From the NCBI RefSeq assembly GCF_003097615.1, contig NZ_QCZG01000009.1, positions 33,479 through 97,478 of the forward strand: a DNA stretch of 64,000 nucleotides. Reading direction: 5' to 3'. Positions 56,288 to 64,000 of the stretch are shown in pieces. A program made the translations under genes and the position numbers. The notes beneath the pieces are model-generated. The model had not been told where the DNA came from. It ran no database searches and saw only the letters and a list, made by a program, of their open reading frames with translations. How positions within the stretch are numbered: position 1 is the stretch's first letter; every line of letters begins with the position of its first letter. The DNA comes from Pueribacillus theae. Its GTDB lineage: Bacteria > Bacillota > Bacilli > Bacillales > UBA6769.

Positions 56288-57460
56288 TTATTTTTCGGGC
56301 GGTACTGTAAATTGATTTAAAGTACGTTTAAATAACTGCCACCACGATGCTTTTTTAAGATCTTCAGCTGCTAAAAGCGGTGTTTCGGTTAATTTGCCCC
56401 CTTCTTTTTCCAACACAATTTTCCCGATTTGATCGCCTTTTTTAATAGGGGCTTTCACGTTATCATCAAAGATATATTTTGTTTTGATGTCATCTGTTGT
56501 TCCGCCTTTTTCTGTCAACAATGAAATCGCGTCGCCTGTGACAACATCTATCTTCTTTTTAGAGCCTTTATTGATCGTTAGTTGTTTTACCTTTTCGCCG
56601 CGTTCAACTAAACGATGAATTTCATATCGGCTAAAGGCATAATCAAACATTTTCATAATTTCGCTGTTTCGCTCTTTTGGCGTTTTCGCTCCCATGACAA
56701 CTGAAATGAGCCGCATGCCATCTTTTTTTGCTGTTGCTGTTAAACAATATTTTGCTTCGCTCGTATAGCCTGTTTTCAACCCATCTACTCCCGGATAAAA
56801 TTTAACTAAGCGATTCGTATTAACAAGCCAAAACTTTTTGTCGCTGTCTTCACGCAAATAATCTTCGTAGATGCTTGTATAATTTGTAATTTCTTCGTGT
56901 TTAAGCAATTCTTTTGCCATCAGTGCCATATCATGTGCGGAAGAATAGTGATTTTCAGCTGGAAGGCCTGTCGAGTTCACGAAATGAGTATCTTTTAAAC
57001 CAAGTTCTCTTACTTTTTTATTCATTCGTTTCACAAATTCTTCTTCTGAACCTGCGATGTGTTCAGCAATCGCAACAGACGCGTCGTTTGCTGATGCCAC
57101 GGCAATCGCCTTCAATAAATGATCGACAGTCATTTCTTCCCCTTCTTCGAGGAAAATTTGTGAGCCTCCCATTGAAGCAGCGCGTTCGCTCGTCCGTACT
57201 TTATCATCTAAGGAGAGTGTTTTTTTATCAATTTCTTCCATAATTAAGATCATTGTCATAATCTTTGTCATACTTGCTGGAGGGAGTTGTTTATTGCTTT
57301 CTTTTTCAAAGAGTATGGTGCCTGTATCCCTCTCAATTAAGATAGCCGAAGGGGCTTTCATGTCTAAACTCGCTTTTTCCTTTTCATTTGCCTCGGAAGT
57401 TAACGTAAAAGAATTCAAAATGAAAGCAATGACAAAAAGGGCAGATATTATTTTTTTCAA
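56288..57460 (-). CDS. dacF: D-alanyl-D-alanine carboxypeptidase DacF
   Basis: DacF is the forespore-made carboxypeptidase that trims cortex and germ-cell-wall peptides. The 390 aa precursor has a signal peptide (about residues 1-24). The penicillin-binding motifs are SMTK (in PASMTKIMTM near residue 63), SAND and KTG (in GLKTGYTSEAKY). A C-terminal PBP5 domain follows. It lies just upstream of spoIIAA, as in B. subtilis. Confidence 0.94.
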   Translation of the reverse strand: MKKIISALFVIAFILNSFTLTSEANEKEKASLDMKAPSAILIERDTGTILFEKESNKQLPPASMTKIMTMILIMEEIDKKTLSLDDKVRTSERAASMGGSQIFLEEGEEMTVDHLLKAIAVASANDASVAIAEHIAGSEEEFVKRMNKKVRELGLKDTHFVNSTGLPAENHYSSAHDMALMAKELLKHEEITNYTSIYEDYLREDSDKKFWLVNTNRLVKFYPGVDGLKTGYTSEAKYCLTATAKKDGMRLISVVMGAKTPKERNSEIMKMFDYAFSRYEIHRLVERGEKVKQLTINKGSKKKIDVVTGDAISLLTEKGGTTDDIKTKYIFDDNVKAPIKKGDQIGKIVLEKEGGKLTETPLLAAEDLKKASWWQLFKRTLNQFTVPPEK

Positions 57461-57492
57461 AAAAATCCCTCCATTTTCAACGTCTTACCTGT

Positions 57493-57521
57493 CATTGTTT
57501 CCATTTTTTCACAGCTTATAC
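57493..57521 (-). promoter_or_regulatory. Sigma-F-like promoter of dacF
   Basis: On the minus strand GTATA (57517-57521) is followed after 14 bases by GGAAACAATG (57493-57502). The -10 fits GGnnAnAnTR, but the spacer is one or two bases shorter than usual. Confidence 0.45.
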
Positions 57522-57545
57522 ACCATTTAATCCCATTTGTTCACA

Positions 57546-57600
57546 ATAAAAAAAGCGGGAGAAGAAATATGCCATTGAATGGCATATTTCTTCTCCCGCT
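57546..57600 (-). terminator. pdp terminator, 23-bp perfect inverted repeat
   Basis: Arms 57554-57576 and 57578-57600 are perfect complements around a single base, beginning AGCGGGAGAAG. The minus strand continues with TTTTTTT. It is unusually long for a terminator. Confidence 0.9.
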
Positions 57601-57623
57601 TTTTCTCCATCCGTTTCTTATTT

Positions 57624-58925
57624 TTATGTAATCACTTTGTGAATAACTTTTGCTGGGCTTGGGGGCTGATTTGAAAAACAAAATGCGCCTGCCGCTTTTT
57701 TTATTGCTTCTTCTGGCGTTTCATCATCACTGTGAAGAATACAAATTGTTTCATCCATCGTTACTTTATCACCTGTTTTTTTCTTTAAAGTGATTCCAAC
57801 ACCGTGATTGATTTCATCCTCCTTCGTTGCTCTTCCCGCTCCTAGAAGCATAGCAGCGAGCCCAATAGATTCTGCGTCGATTGCTGAAACATAACCATTT
57901 TTATCGGATTTTACCTCGATATGGTATTTTGCGTTTGGCAATGTATGCAAGTTTTCTATCCTTTCAACATTACCACCCTGAGCTTCAATAAAGCTTTTAA
58001 ATGCAAGAAACGCTCTGCCATTCTCAAGATTTTTCTCCAATTCATGATATGCCCGTCGGTAATTTGAATAAGCCCCAGCCATAACCGCCATATGAGATGC
58101 AATTTCAAGTGACAAAATCCGTAAGTCTTCCACTCTCTTTCCTTTCAAAATCTCTGCTGCCTCTTTTATTTCATTTGCATTGCCTACTTCATACCCGAGC
58201 GGCTGATTCATATCACTGATCACCGCAACAATTTTTTTTCCGAGATTTTTGCCAATGGCCGCCATCTCATTTGCCAATGCTTCAGACTCTTCAAGCGATT
58301 TCATGAAAGCGCCCGATCCTGTTTTTACGTCAAGAACAATATTGTCAGCGCCACAGGCTAACTTTTTACTCATGATCGAACTGGCAATGAGGGGGATGGA
58401 ATCGACAGTAGCAGTTACATCCCTAAGAGAATAGAGCTTTTTATCAGCGGGAGCTAAATTGCCCGTTTGTCCTGCGACTGCAAGTTTATATATGTTGACA
58501 TTCTGAATAAACTGTTCTTTTGACAGCGAGGCGTTAAATCCTTCGATTGCCTCAAGCTTATCCAGTGTGCCTCCTGTGTGCCCAAGGCCGCGGCCAGACA
58601 TTTTAGCAACAGGCACTCCAACAGATGCAACCAAAGGGCCAATAATAAACGTCGTTTTATCCCCTACCCCGCCGGTGGAATGCTTATCAACAATATTCCC
58701 TTTAATTTGGGATAGATCAATGGTCTCGCCTGAATCAACCATCGCTTGAGTAAGAATGGCTGTTTCCTCTGATGTCATCCCTTTAAAATAAATCGCCATC
58801 AACAATGCCGACGCTTGATAATCGGGAATGTCTCCGTTCGTATAACCATCAACAAAAAATTGGATTTCCTCCGAAGTTAACGCTTTTCCGTTACGTTTTT
58901 TTTGAATAAGATCTACCATTCTCAC
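57624..58925 (-). CDS. pdp: Pyrimidine-nucleoside phosphorylase
   Basis: Pdp splits uridine, thymidine and deoxyuridine with phosphate for salvage. The 433 aa product carries the family signature KMSGRGLGHTGGTLDKLE (near residue 108). DKHSTGGVGDKT and DVKTGSGAFM are also present, and a C-terminal biotinyl-like domain with GAGRATKEDEINHGVGI follows. The start is a GTG (MRMVDLIQ) with AGGTGATG upstream; an ATG two codons later is possible. No drm or punA precedes it within the window. Confidence 0.95.
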   Translation of the reverse strand: MRMVDLIQKKRNGKALTSEEIQFFVDGYTNGDIPDYQASALLMAIYFKGMTSEETAILTQAMVDSGETIDLSQIKGNIVDKHSTGGVGDKTTFIIGPLVASVGVPVAKMSGRGLGHTGGTLDKLEAIEGFNASLSKEQFIQNVNIYKLAVAGQTGNLAPADKKLYSLRDVTATVDSIPLIASSIMSKKLACGADNIVLDVKTGSGAFMKSLEESEALANEMAAIGKNLGKKIVAVISDMNQPLGYEVGNANEIKEAAEILKGKRVEDLRILSLEIASHMAVMAGAYSNYRRAYHELEKNLENGRAFLAFKSFIEAQGGNVERIENLHTLPNAKYHIEVKSDKNGYVSAIDAESIGLAAMLLGAGRATKEDEINHGVGITLKKKTGDKVTMDETICILHSDDETPEEAIKKAAGAFCFSNQPPSPAKVIHKVIT

Positions 58926-59034
58926 AAGCCATCACCTCAATTGTGTTCATTGCTCCTCTTCTTATCTAAATCAAGTGAATACTTTTTTTATCATAAAAGT
59001 CAATACAAAACACTCAAAAAAATTGCAAAATGTC

Positions 59035-59043
59035 TGTTATAAT
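59035..59043 (+). promoter_or_regulatory. Extended -10 promoter of the toxin gene
   Basis: TGTTATAAT (59035-59043) is a perfect TATAAT with a TG one base before it; the -35 region is weak. It predicts a start near 59050. Confidence 0.55.
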
Positions 59044-59085
59044 AATGCTTGTACAATGGGATTGGCTCCTCAAGGGTGGTCTGGC

Positions 59086-59110
59086 TCACCTCCATATTGA
59101 AAGGAGGTGA
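59086..59110 (+). promoter_or_regulatory. Hairpin hiding the toxin Shine-Dalgarno site
   Basis: TCACCTCC (59086-59093) is the exact complement of GGAGGTGA (59103-59110), which is the toxin ribosome site; the loop is 9 nt. Translation should need opening of this hairpin. Confidence 0.8.
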
Positions 59111-59115
59111 TGCTT

Positions 59116-59196
59116 ATGACAGTATTTGAATCGCTATCACTTACGATCGCTTTCGGCGTTTTAATTGCGGCACTGTCACGAGACAAAAAGAAATAG
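59116..59196 (+). CDS. Small holin-like type I toxin
   Basis: The 26 aa peptide (MTVFESLSLTIAFGVLIAAL, then SRDKKK) has one short membrane helix and a basic tail. It resembles the putative holin-like toxin group (TxpA/BsrG-like), whose members damage the membrane when not silenced by an antisense RNA. The perfect ribosome site is buried in a hairpin. The peptide is shorter than BsrG or TxpA because the region after the helix is reduced. Confidence 0.75.
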   Translation: MTVFESLSLTIAFGVLIAALSRDKKK

Positions 59197-59285
59197 ACCT
59201 CCCTTGAGCCTAGACAACTTGTAGGGATGGTCTATTTAAAAGACTACCGAGCCAGCCACTCTTATAAAGAGTTAACTATTGTACA

Positions 59286-59322
59286 GGGCCGTGGGTGTTA
59301 CCAGCACCTACGGCTTCTTTTT
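59286..59322 (+). terminator. Terminator of the toxin mRNA
   Basis: GCCGTGGGTGTT pairs with the GGTGCTGG-type complement ending CACCTACGGC, and is followed by TTCTTTTTATTTT on the plus strand. Confidence 0.85.
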
Positions 59323-59432
59323 ATTTTACATTTTAATTAATGAAATTATAACACCTTGCCATACTTATATCAATTTATTTTGCTTTTGTCATCTTAAATT
59401 GTACTCTATATTTTCAAACGGATTAGCTATTA

Positions 59433-62400
59433 TTACCACCCAGGCATTGCGTGTAATGAGAAATTGATTTCCTCCAGCATAAGCTGTAGTGCTCTCACCG
59501 TATCGAGGGAAGTTAAACAAACGACCCCGTTTTCGACAGATTCCCTTCGTATGCGAAACCCATCACGTTGCGGTGTTTTACCTTTTGTGAGCGTATTAAC
59601 GACAAACTGTACTTCTCCGTTGCGAATGAGATCGAGAATGTTCGGTGAACCTTCGCTAAGCTTATTCACTTTGGTTACGTTCAAACCAGCCTCTTCCAGC
59701 GCTTTGGCCGTACCCCCAGTGGCGATTAGTTTATAACCGAGTCGACTGAAACCGCTCAGAATTTCTACCGCTTCAGATTTATCTTTGTCCGCTATTGTAG
59801 CGATAATAGATCCTGCTGTAGGAAATTTCATGCCGGCACCGATCAGCCCTTTATATAACGCTTTAGCGAAATTGACATCACGTCCCATGACTTCACCTGT
59901 CGATTTCATTTCCGGTCCGAGCGTCGTATCCACGCGTCGCAGCTTGGCAAAGGAAAATACTGGAACTTTAACGGAAACGCACTTGTCCTCCGGCCATAAT
60001 CCGCTCTGGTACCCCATATCGGCAAGAGTTTGGCCCATAATGACACGGGTGGCCACGTTAGCCATTGGTATGTTCGTTACTTTGCTGAGAAACGGAACCG
60101 TCCTGGATGAACGTGGGTTCACCTCAATGACAAAGACCTGATCTTGATGGATGACAAATTGAATGTTAACCAATCCGACCACTCGCAATCCTTTGGCGAT
60201 TTTTACCGTGATGTCAATAATTTGCTGTTTGATCCGTTCGGAGAGAGTTTGCGGCGGATAGACCGCAATAGAGTCTCCAGAGTGGACTCCGGCACGCTCG
60301 ACGTGCTCCATAATGCCAGGAATCAGCACCGTATCATTATCGCAGATCGCATCAACTTCCACTTCTTTACCAAGCATATAACGGTCAATCAAGACTGGAT
60401 GTTGTGGATTGATTTTAACAGCCTGTTCCATGTAGCTAAGCAATTCTCCATCCGACTCGACGATCTCCATTGCCCGGCCGCCAAGAACATATGAGGGACG
60501 AACGAGAACAGGATAACCGAGCCTTGCTGCAGTACTGACTGCTTCATTTACTGATGTGACTGTAGCGCCCTCAGGCTGAGCAATGTTCAAATTTCGGAGC
60601 AGCGCTTCGAATTTTTTGCGATCTTCCGCCGTATCGATGCTCTTCAAGTCGGAACCAAGGATGCGCACACCTGCTTTTTGCAACGGGGCAGCAAGATTAA
60701 TTGCGGTTTGGCCGCCGAACTGTACGATAACACCTACCGGCTGCTCACGTTCGATCACATTCATAACATCTTCGAAGAAGAGCGGCTCAAAGTAGAGTCT
60801 ATCCGAAGTATTAAAGTCGGTTGAAACAGTTTCTGGATTATTATTTATAATAACAGCTTCATATCCAGCATCTTGAATCGCCCAAACCGCATGGACGGTC
60901 GAGTAGTCAAACTCAATTCCTTGGCCAATGCGAATGGGACCTGAGCCGAGTACAATGACTTTTGGCTTGGAAGTGTCCTGCACTTCGTCTTCCGTTTCGT
61001 ATGTTGAGTAATAATATGGCGTTGTCGCTTCAAACTCAGCGGCACAAGTATCAACCATCTTGTAAACCGGTACGAATCGGTTTGCCTTTCGGAACGCACG
61101 AACGTCTGCTTCTGTTGAATATTTCAGCGTTTCCGCCGCCTCGCTCCTAATTTCTGCTATCGCGCGGTCGGTGAATCCGAGGCGCTTCGCCTCAAACAGC
61201 GTCTCCGATGTAAGATCGGCTGCGGCGATGTCCTCTTCGAAGCGGATCAAGCCGTCAAGCTTCTGTAAAAACCACCAATCAATCTTTGTAAGTTCATATA
61301 ATTGTTCGACTGTCATGCCGCGTCGCAGCGCTTCAGCGATAAGGAATAAGCGCTCGTCGTCTGGTTTCTGCAAACGCTGAATGAATGTGTCGTCATCCAA
61401 TTTGTCCGTCTCTTTCAACCTCAACCGATGAGCGCCGATTTCAAGGGATCGGATGGCTTTTTGTAACGATTCTTCAAATGTGCGTCCGATCGCCATCACT
61501 TCACCAGTTGCTTTCATTTGTGTGCCGAGCTCCTTGTGGGCGCCGATAAATTTATCAAAGGGCCAACGAGGGATTTTGGAAACGATATAATCCAGTGTAG
61601 GCTCAAAACAAGCGTAGGTTTGTCCTGTAATGGGATTGACGATTTCATCTAGTGTATAGCCGACGGCGATTTTAGCGGCCATTTTTGCAATCGGATATCC
61701 TGTCGCTTTGGAAGCCAGCGCCGAAGATCGACTGACACGTGGATTGACTTCAATAACATAATACTGAAAGCTATGAGGATCGAGGGCAAATTGCACGTTG
61801 CAACCACCTTCGATATTCAATGCTCGTATAATGTTAATCGCAGCCGAACGCAGCATTTGGTTTTCGCGGTCCGATAATGTTTGGGTCGGAGCAACGACGA
61901 TGCTGTCACCGGTATGAACGCCTACCGGATCGAAGTTTTCCATATTGCAAACGACGATGCAGTTGTCATTCGAGTCGCGCATGACTTCATATTCGATTTC
62001 TTTCATCCCTGCAATGCTCTTCTCAATCAGGCACTGGCCGATTGGACTGTACCGGATTCCTGCAGACACTGTTTCGATAAGCTCTTCTTTTGTGCTGCAA
62101 ATGCCGCCGCCTGTTCCTCCTAACGTGTATGCGGGACGAACAATAATCGGGTAACCGATCTCGTCCGCAAAGCTTATTGCTTGCGGCATAGAAGTAACAA
62201 CCATGCTTTCTGGCACCGGTTGCTTGAGCTTTCTCATTAGATCTCTAAATAAGTCACGGTCTTCTGCATTTTCAATTGCGTCAAGCTGTGTGCCAAGAAG
62301 CTTCACATTTTCTTTATCCAATACGCCCGCGCGGGCGAGCTCGATAGCCATATTCAAACCCGTTTGTCCGCCGAGAGTCGGCAGTAACCCGTCAGGACAT

Positions 62401-62642
62401 TCCTTCCTGATAATCTGTGAAACAAAATCGAGAGTAATTGGTTCAATATATATTTTGTCCGCCATGTTCGCATCGGTCATAATCGTCGCCGGGTTGCTGT
62501 TGATAAGAACGACTTCCATTCCTTCCTCTTTCAACGCTTGGCAAGCCTGTGTTCCCGCGTAATCAAACTCTGCCGCCTGGCCAATCACGATCGGGCCAGA
62601 GCCGATCACTAATATTTTTTTTAATTGGTTATTTTTCGGCAT
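59433..62642 (-). CDS. carB: Carbamoyl-phosphate synthase large chain
   Basis: CarB makes carbamoyl phosphate from ammonia, bicarbonate and two ATP. From [14 protein letters not shown] (62642) it has 1069 aa. Two ATP-grasp halves begin [21 protein letters not shown] and [20 protein letters not shown]. An allosteric MGS-like domain follows (about 930-1069, with [16 protein letters not shown]). Its start overlaps the carA end by 14 bp. The sequence resembles B. subtilis PyrAB in length, but no other pyr gene is next to it. Base composition is visibly more GC-rich than in neighbouring genes. Confidence 0.94.
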   Translation of the reverse strand: MPKNNQLKKILVIGSGPIVIGQAAEFDYAGTQACQALKEEGMEVVLINSNPATIMTDANMADKIYIEPITLDFVSQIIRKECPDGLLPTLGGQTGLNMAIELARAGVLDKENVKLLGTQLDAIENAEDRDLFRDLMRKLKQPVPESMVVTSMPQAISFADEIGYPIIVRPAYTLGGTGGGICSTKEELIETVSAGIRYSPIGQCLIEKSIAGMKEIEYEVMRDSNDNCIVVCNMENFDPVGVHTGDSIVVAPTQTLSDRENQMLRSAAINIIRALNIEGGCNVQFALDPHSFQYYVIEVNPRVSRSSALASKATGYPIAKMAAKIAVGYTLDEIVNPITGQTYACFEPTLDYIVSKIPRWPFDKFIGAHKELGTQMKATGEVMAIGRTFEESLQKAIRSLEIGAHRLRLKETDKLDDDTFIQRLQKPDDERLFLIAEALRRGMTVEQLYELTKIDWWFLQKLDGLIRFEEDIAAADLTSETLFEAKRLGFTDRAIAEIRSEAAETLKYSTEADVRAFRKANRFVPVYKMVDTCAAEFEATTPYYYSTYETEDEVQDTSKPKVIVLGSGPIRIGQGIEFDYSTVHAVWAIQDAGYEAVIINNNPETVSTDFNTSDRLYFEPLFFEDVMNVIEREQPVGVIVQFGGQTAINLAAPLQKAGVRILGSDLKSIDTAEDRKKFEALLRNLNIAQPEGATVTSVNEAVSTAARLGYPVLVRPSYVLGGRAMEIVESDGELLSYMEQAVKINPQHPVLIDRYMLGKEVEVDAICDNDTVLIPGIMEHVERAGVHSGDSIAVYPPQTLSERIKQQIIDITVKIAKGLRVVGLVNIQFVIHQDQVFVIEVNPRSSRTVPFLSKVTNIPMANVATRVIMGQTLADMGYQSGLWPEDKCVSVKVPVFSFAKLRRVDTTLGPEMKSTGEVMGRDVNFAKALYKGLIGAGMKFPTAGSIIATIADKDKSEAVEILSGFSRLGYKLIATGGTAKALEEAGLNVTKVNKLSEGSPNILDLIRNGEVQFVVNTLTKGKTPQRDGFRIRRESVENGVVCLTSLDTVRALQLMLEEINFSLHAMPGW

Positions 62643-63801
62643 AATGAGCCTCCCCTTTCGTTCCAGACATTTGTTGAATAGATTTCCGTTCGGCAAGCAT
62701 TTGAACTTGACGAACAGGCTGGGAACGATTCCGTTTAAACGAATCGATCGATTCTAGAAAATCATCAAACAAATGATTCGAATCAAAAGGGCCCGGGGAA
62801 GCTTCCGGATGATATTGTACAGAAAAGGCCATATATTTTGTATGCTTTAAACCCTCGATTGTCCGATCGTTGATGTTAACGTGCGTAATTTCCAGCCCCG
62901 TCCCCGCAATAGATTCCTCTTTTACAGTGTAGCCATGATTTTGGGAGGTCATATAGCATTTTCCCGTTCGAAGATCTTTAACTGGATGATTTCCGCCGCG
63001 ATGGCCAAATTTCAGTTTCTCCGTATCCGCTCCGCATGCCAAAGCAAACAACTGATGCCCAAGGCAAATACCGAAAATTGGAACCTCACCAAGCAATTCT
63101 TGTATCATTTGAACCGCATATGATACGTTTTTTGGATTTCCAGGTCCGTTGGAGAGCAGGATGCCGTCCGGGATGAGACGGCGAATTTGCTCGGCAGTCG
63201 TATCATGCGGCACAACTACGACGTCGCAACCGCGGTCGGAAAGCTCCTTCATAATTCCGCTCTTGGTTCCAAAATCGACAAGGACGATTCTTTCCTTATT
63301 GCCTGGAACACTGTATACGCTGCGAGTAGAAACGCGGGCGACTTGATCTTTCAAAAGCGCCGTTCCGTTAACTATTTCCATTAGTTCTTCAACCGACCGT
63401 TTCGAAATCGACAAGATCCCTTTCATTGCCCCGGATTGGCGGATTAATCGTGTAAGCATGCGTGTATCGATTTCACTGATTCCGACAATTCCATATTCCT
63501 TAAGAAAATAATCGAGAGTGCATTGAGCTCTCCAGTTGCTAGGAACCTCTTCATATTTTCTCACGACGAAGCCGTTGGCGAAAGGACGCACCGCTTCAAA
63601 ATCATCCCTTGTTATTCCATAATTGCCAACAAGAGGATACGTCATCGTTATAATTTGTCCGCAATAAGACGGATCAGTGAGAAGCTCCTGATATCCCGTC
63701 ATCCCTGTGTTAAATACGACTTCACCAACAGTATCTCCTTCGGCTCCAAATGCTTTCCCAACGAAAAGAGAACCATCTTCTAAGAGCAGCCTTGCCTGCA
63801 T
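62629..63801 (-). CDS. carA: Carbamoyl-phosphate synthase small chain
   Basis: CarA is the glutaminase subunit that feeds ammonia to CarB. The 390 aa product has the N-terminal CPSase domain ([17 protein letters not shown]) and a class I amidotransferase. The nucleophile Cys is in [13 protein letters not shown] (near residue 243), and the His/Glu pair is in [12 protein letters not shown] tail of about 35 extra residues (from [11 protein letters not shown] to HYAEK) goes beyond the usual family end. The ribosome site is GAGGGAGTGGGG. A promoter with an ARG-box-like site lies upstream. Confidence 0.94.
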   Translation of the reverse strand: MQARLLLEDGSLFVGKAFGAEGDTVGEVVFNTGMTGYQELLTDPSYCGQIITMTYPLVGNYGITRDDFEAVRPFANGFVVRKYEEVPSNWRAQCTLDYFLKEYGIVGISEIDTRMLTRLIRQSGAMKGILSISKRSVEELMEIVNGTALLKDQVARVSTRSVYSVPGNKERIVLVDFGTKSGIMKELSDRGCDVVVVPHDTTAEQIRRLIPDGILLSNGPGNPKNVSYAVQMIQELLGEVPIFGICLGHQLFALACGADTEKLKFGHRGGNHPVKDLRTGKCYMTSQNHGYTVKEESIAGTGLEITHVNINDRTIEGLKHTKYMAFSVQYHPEASPGPFDSNHLFDDFLESIDSFKRNRSQPVRQVQMLAERKSIQQMSGTKGEAHYAEK

Positions 63802-63889
63802 ATGTCCCCACTCCCTCTATATATAAATTATTTGAACAAACTACATTTTCCTGTGATAATGACAAGCGCCACCCAAGTTATTCCCTTTC

Positions 63890-63903
63890 TGCATAATTAT
63901 ACA
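63890..63903. promoter_or_regulatory. ARG-box-like operator overlapping the carAB -10
   Basis: The near-palindrome TGTATAATTATGCA resembles the ArgR/AhrC half-site pair (TGAAT..ATTCA) with one difference in each arm, and it covers the -10 element. It suggests arginine repression, but an AT-rich -10 gives some of this match for free. Confidence 0.4.
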
Positions 63904-63924
63904 CAAAAGTGAGTAAAATTTCAA
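63896..63924 (-). promoter_or_regulatory. Sigma-A promoter of carAB
   Basis: TTGAAA (63919-63924), 17 bases, then TATAAT (63896-63901) on the minus strand, about 95 bases before carA. Confidence 0.8.
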
Positions 63925-63941
63925 TCTGTTCACTAAATCAA

Positions 63942-63965
63942 AACCACCCGTGTGAACGGGTGGTT
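63942..63965 (-). terminator. Terminator of a gene beyond the window
   Basis: A 10-bp perfect stem AACCACCCGT/ACGGGTGGTT with a 4-nt loop is followed by TTGATTT on the minus strand. The last 35 bases of the window are probably the 3' end of a minus-strand gene, too short to identify. Confidence 0.65.
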
Positions 63966-64000
63966 TGCTCTACGGCTGAAAGCCTTTGTTACTGGCCAGC

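Larger units (their letters stand above)
59035..59330 (+). other. Type I toxin-antitoxin-like locus
   Basis: The region contains an extended -10 promoter, a structured leader, a 26-codon toxin gene and a strong terminator. The predicted 5' end (GTACAAT, 59051-59057) is complementary to ATTGTAC (59278-59284). CTCAAGGG (59069-59076) matches CCCTTGAG (59201-59208), and CTGGCTC (59081-59087) matches GAGCCAG (59249-59255). Such end-to-end pairing is typical of type I toxin mRNAs. An antisense RNA is likely, but I could not place its promoter. Confidence 0.65.

Noticed and set aside
63966..64000. Possible remnant of another IS200/IS605 end or transposase tail at the right edge
   Set aside because: Only 35 bases are visible before the terminator hairpin; several reading frames are possible and nothing can be assigned.

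Overview
The window is chromosomal DNA of a spore-forming member of the Bacillaceae (Bacillus sensu lato), and almost all of it is core genome. The evidence is a dense set of sporulation and germination genes (spoIVA, spoIIAA-spoIIAB-sigF, spoVAA/AB/AF, spmA/spmB, dacB, dacF, sleB-ypeB, coat proteins), TRAP (mtrB), heptaprenyl diphosphate synthase (hepS/hepT, so menaquinone-7), ResDE, and S-box and FMN riboswitches. Gene order largely follows the Bacillus subtilis aroC-to-rib-to-spoVA arc. The base composition is AT-rich by eye. The species cannot be fixed from the sequence alone. No rRNA, tRNA, CRISPR array or prophage was recognised.

Layout. 1-5.9 kb (minus strand): aroC (cut by the window edge), cheR, ndk, hepT-menG-hepS, mtrB-folE and hbs. 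6.1-12.5 kb (minus): spoIVA, a YphF-like lipoprotein, a YphE-like protein, a SpoVIF-like protein, gpsA, plsY and der. 12.6-14.8 kb: yphA and an IS200/IS605-family tnpB element with a probable omega-RNA. 14.8-21.5 kb (minus): fni, rpsA/ypfD, plsC, cmk, ypfA, ypeB and sleB. 21.7-28.4 kb (minus): metI-yitJ-metH under a SAM-I riboswitch. 28.4-33.6 kb: asparaginase, a MecA paralogue, ferredoxin, inorganic pyrophosphatase and serA. 34-41.8 kb (minus): an M23/LysM peptidase, resE-resD, rluB, spmB-spmA-dacB and a metallo-beta-lactamase-fold hydrolase. 41.9-44.2 kb: bpsA-bpsB (type III polyketide synthase and methyltransferase) and a DUF309 protein. 44.2-48.4 kb (minus): the riboflavin operon ribD-ribE-ribBA-ribH(-ribT) under an FMN riboswitch. 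48.8-51.6 kb: coat and YjcZ small proteins, the YIEGIA pair and ppiB. 52-57.5 kb (minus): dacF, spoIIA-sigF and a shortened spoVA operon. 57.6-64 kb: pdp, a type I toxin-antitoxin-like locus and carA-carB.

Functional themes. Sporulation regulation runs from spoIIA/sigF through a sigma-G-like promoter in front of spoVAA. Cortex and germination functions are sleB-ypeB, dacB-spmAB, dacF and spoVAF. Isoprenoid and menaquinone synthesis is covered by fni, hepST and menG. Methionine synthesis is under SAM control and riboflavin synthesis under FMN control.

The most interesting deviations are these. (1) A compact type I toxin locus at 59.03-59.33 kb has a hairpin that hides the Shine-Dalgarno site and complementarity between the 5' and 3' ends of the transcript. 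(2) The spoVA operon lacks spoVAC, spoVAD and spoVAE but keeps a near-consensus sigma-G promoter. (3) resABC is missing from the rluB-resD junction and a mobile-looking modular repeat sits there instead; a relative of that repeat lies after serA. (4) The tnpB/omega-RNA insertion sits next to yphA. I found no clearly novel multi-gene defence or biosynthetic system. The nearest candidates for undescribed biology are the modular intergenic repeat family and the interleaved hairpins after mtrB.
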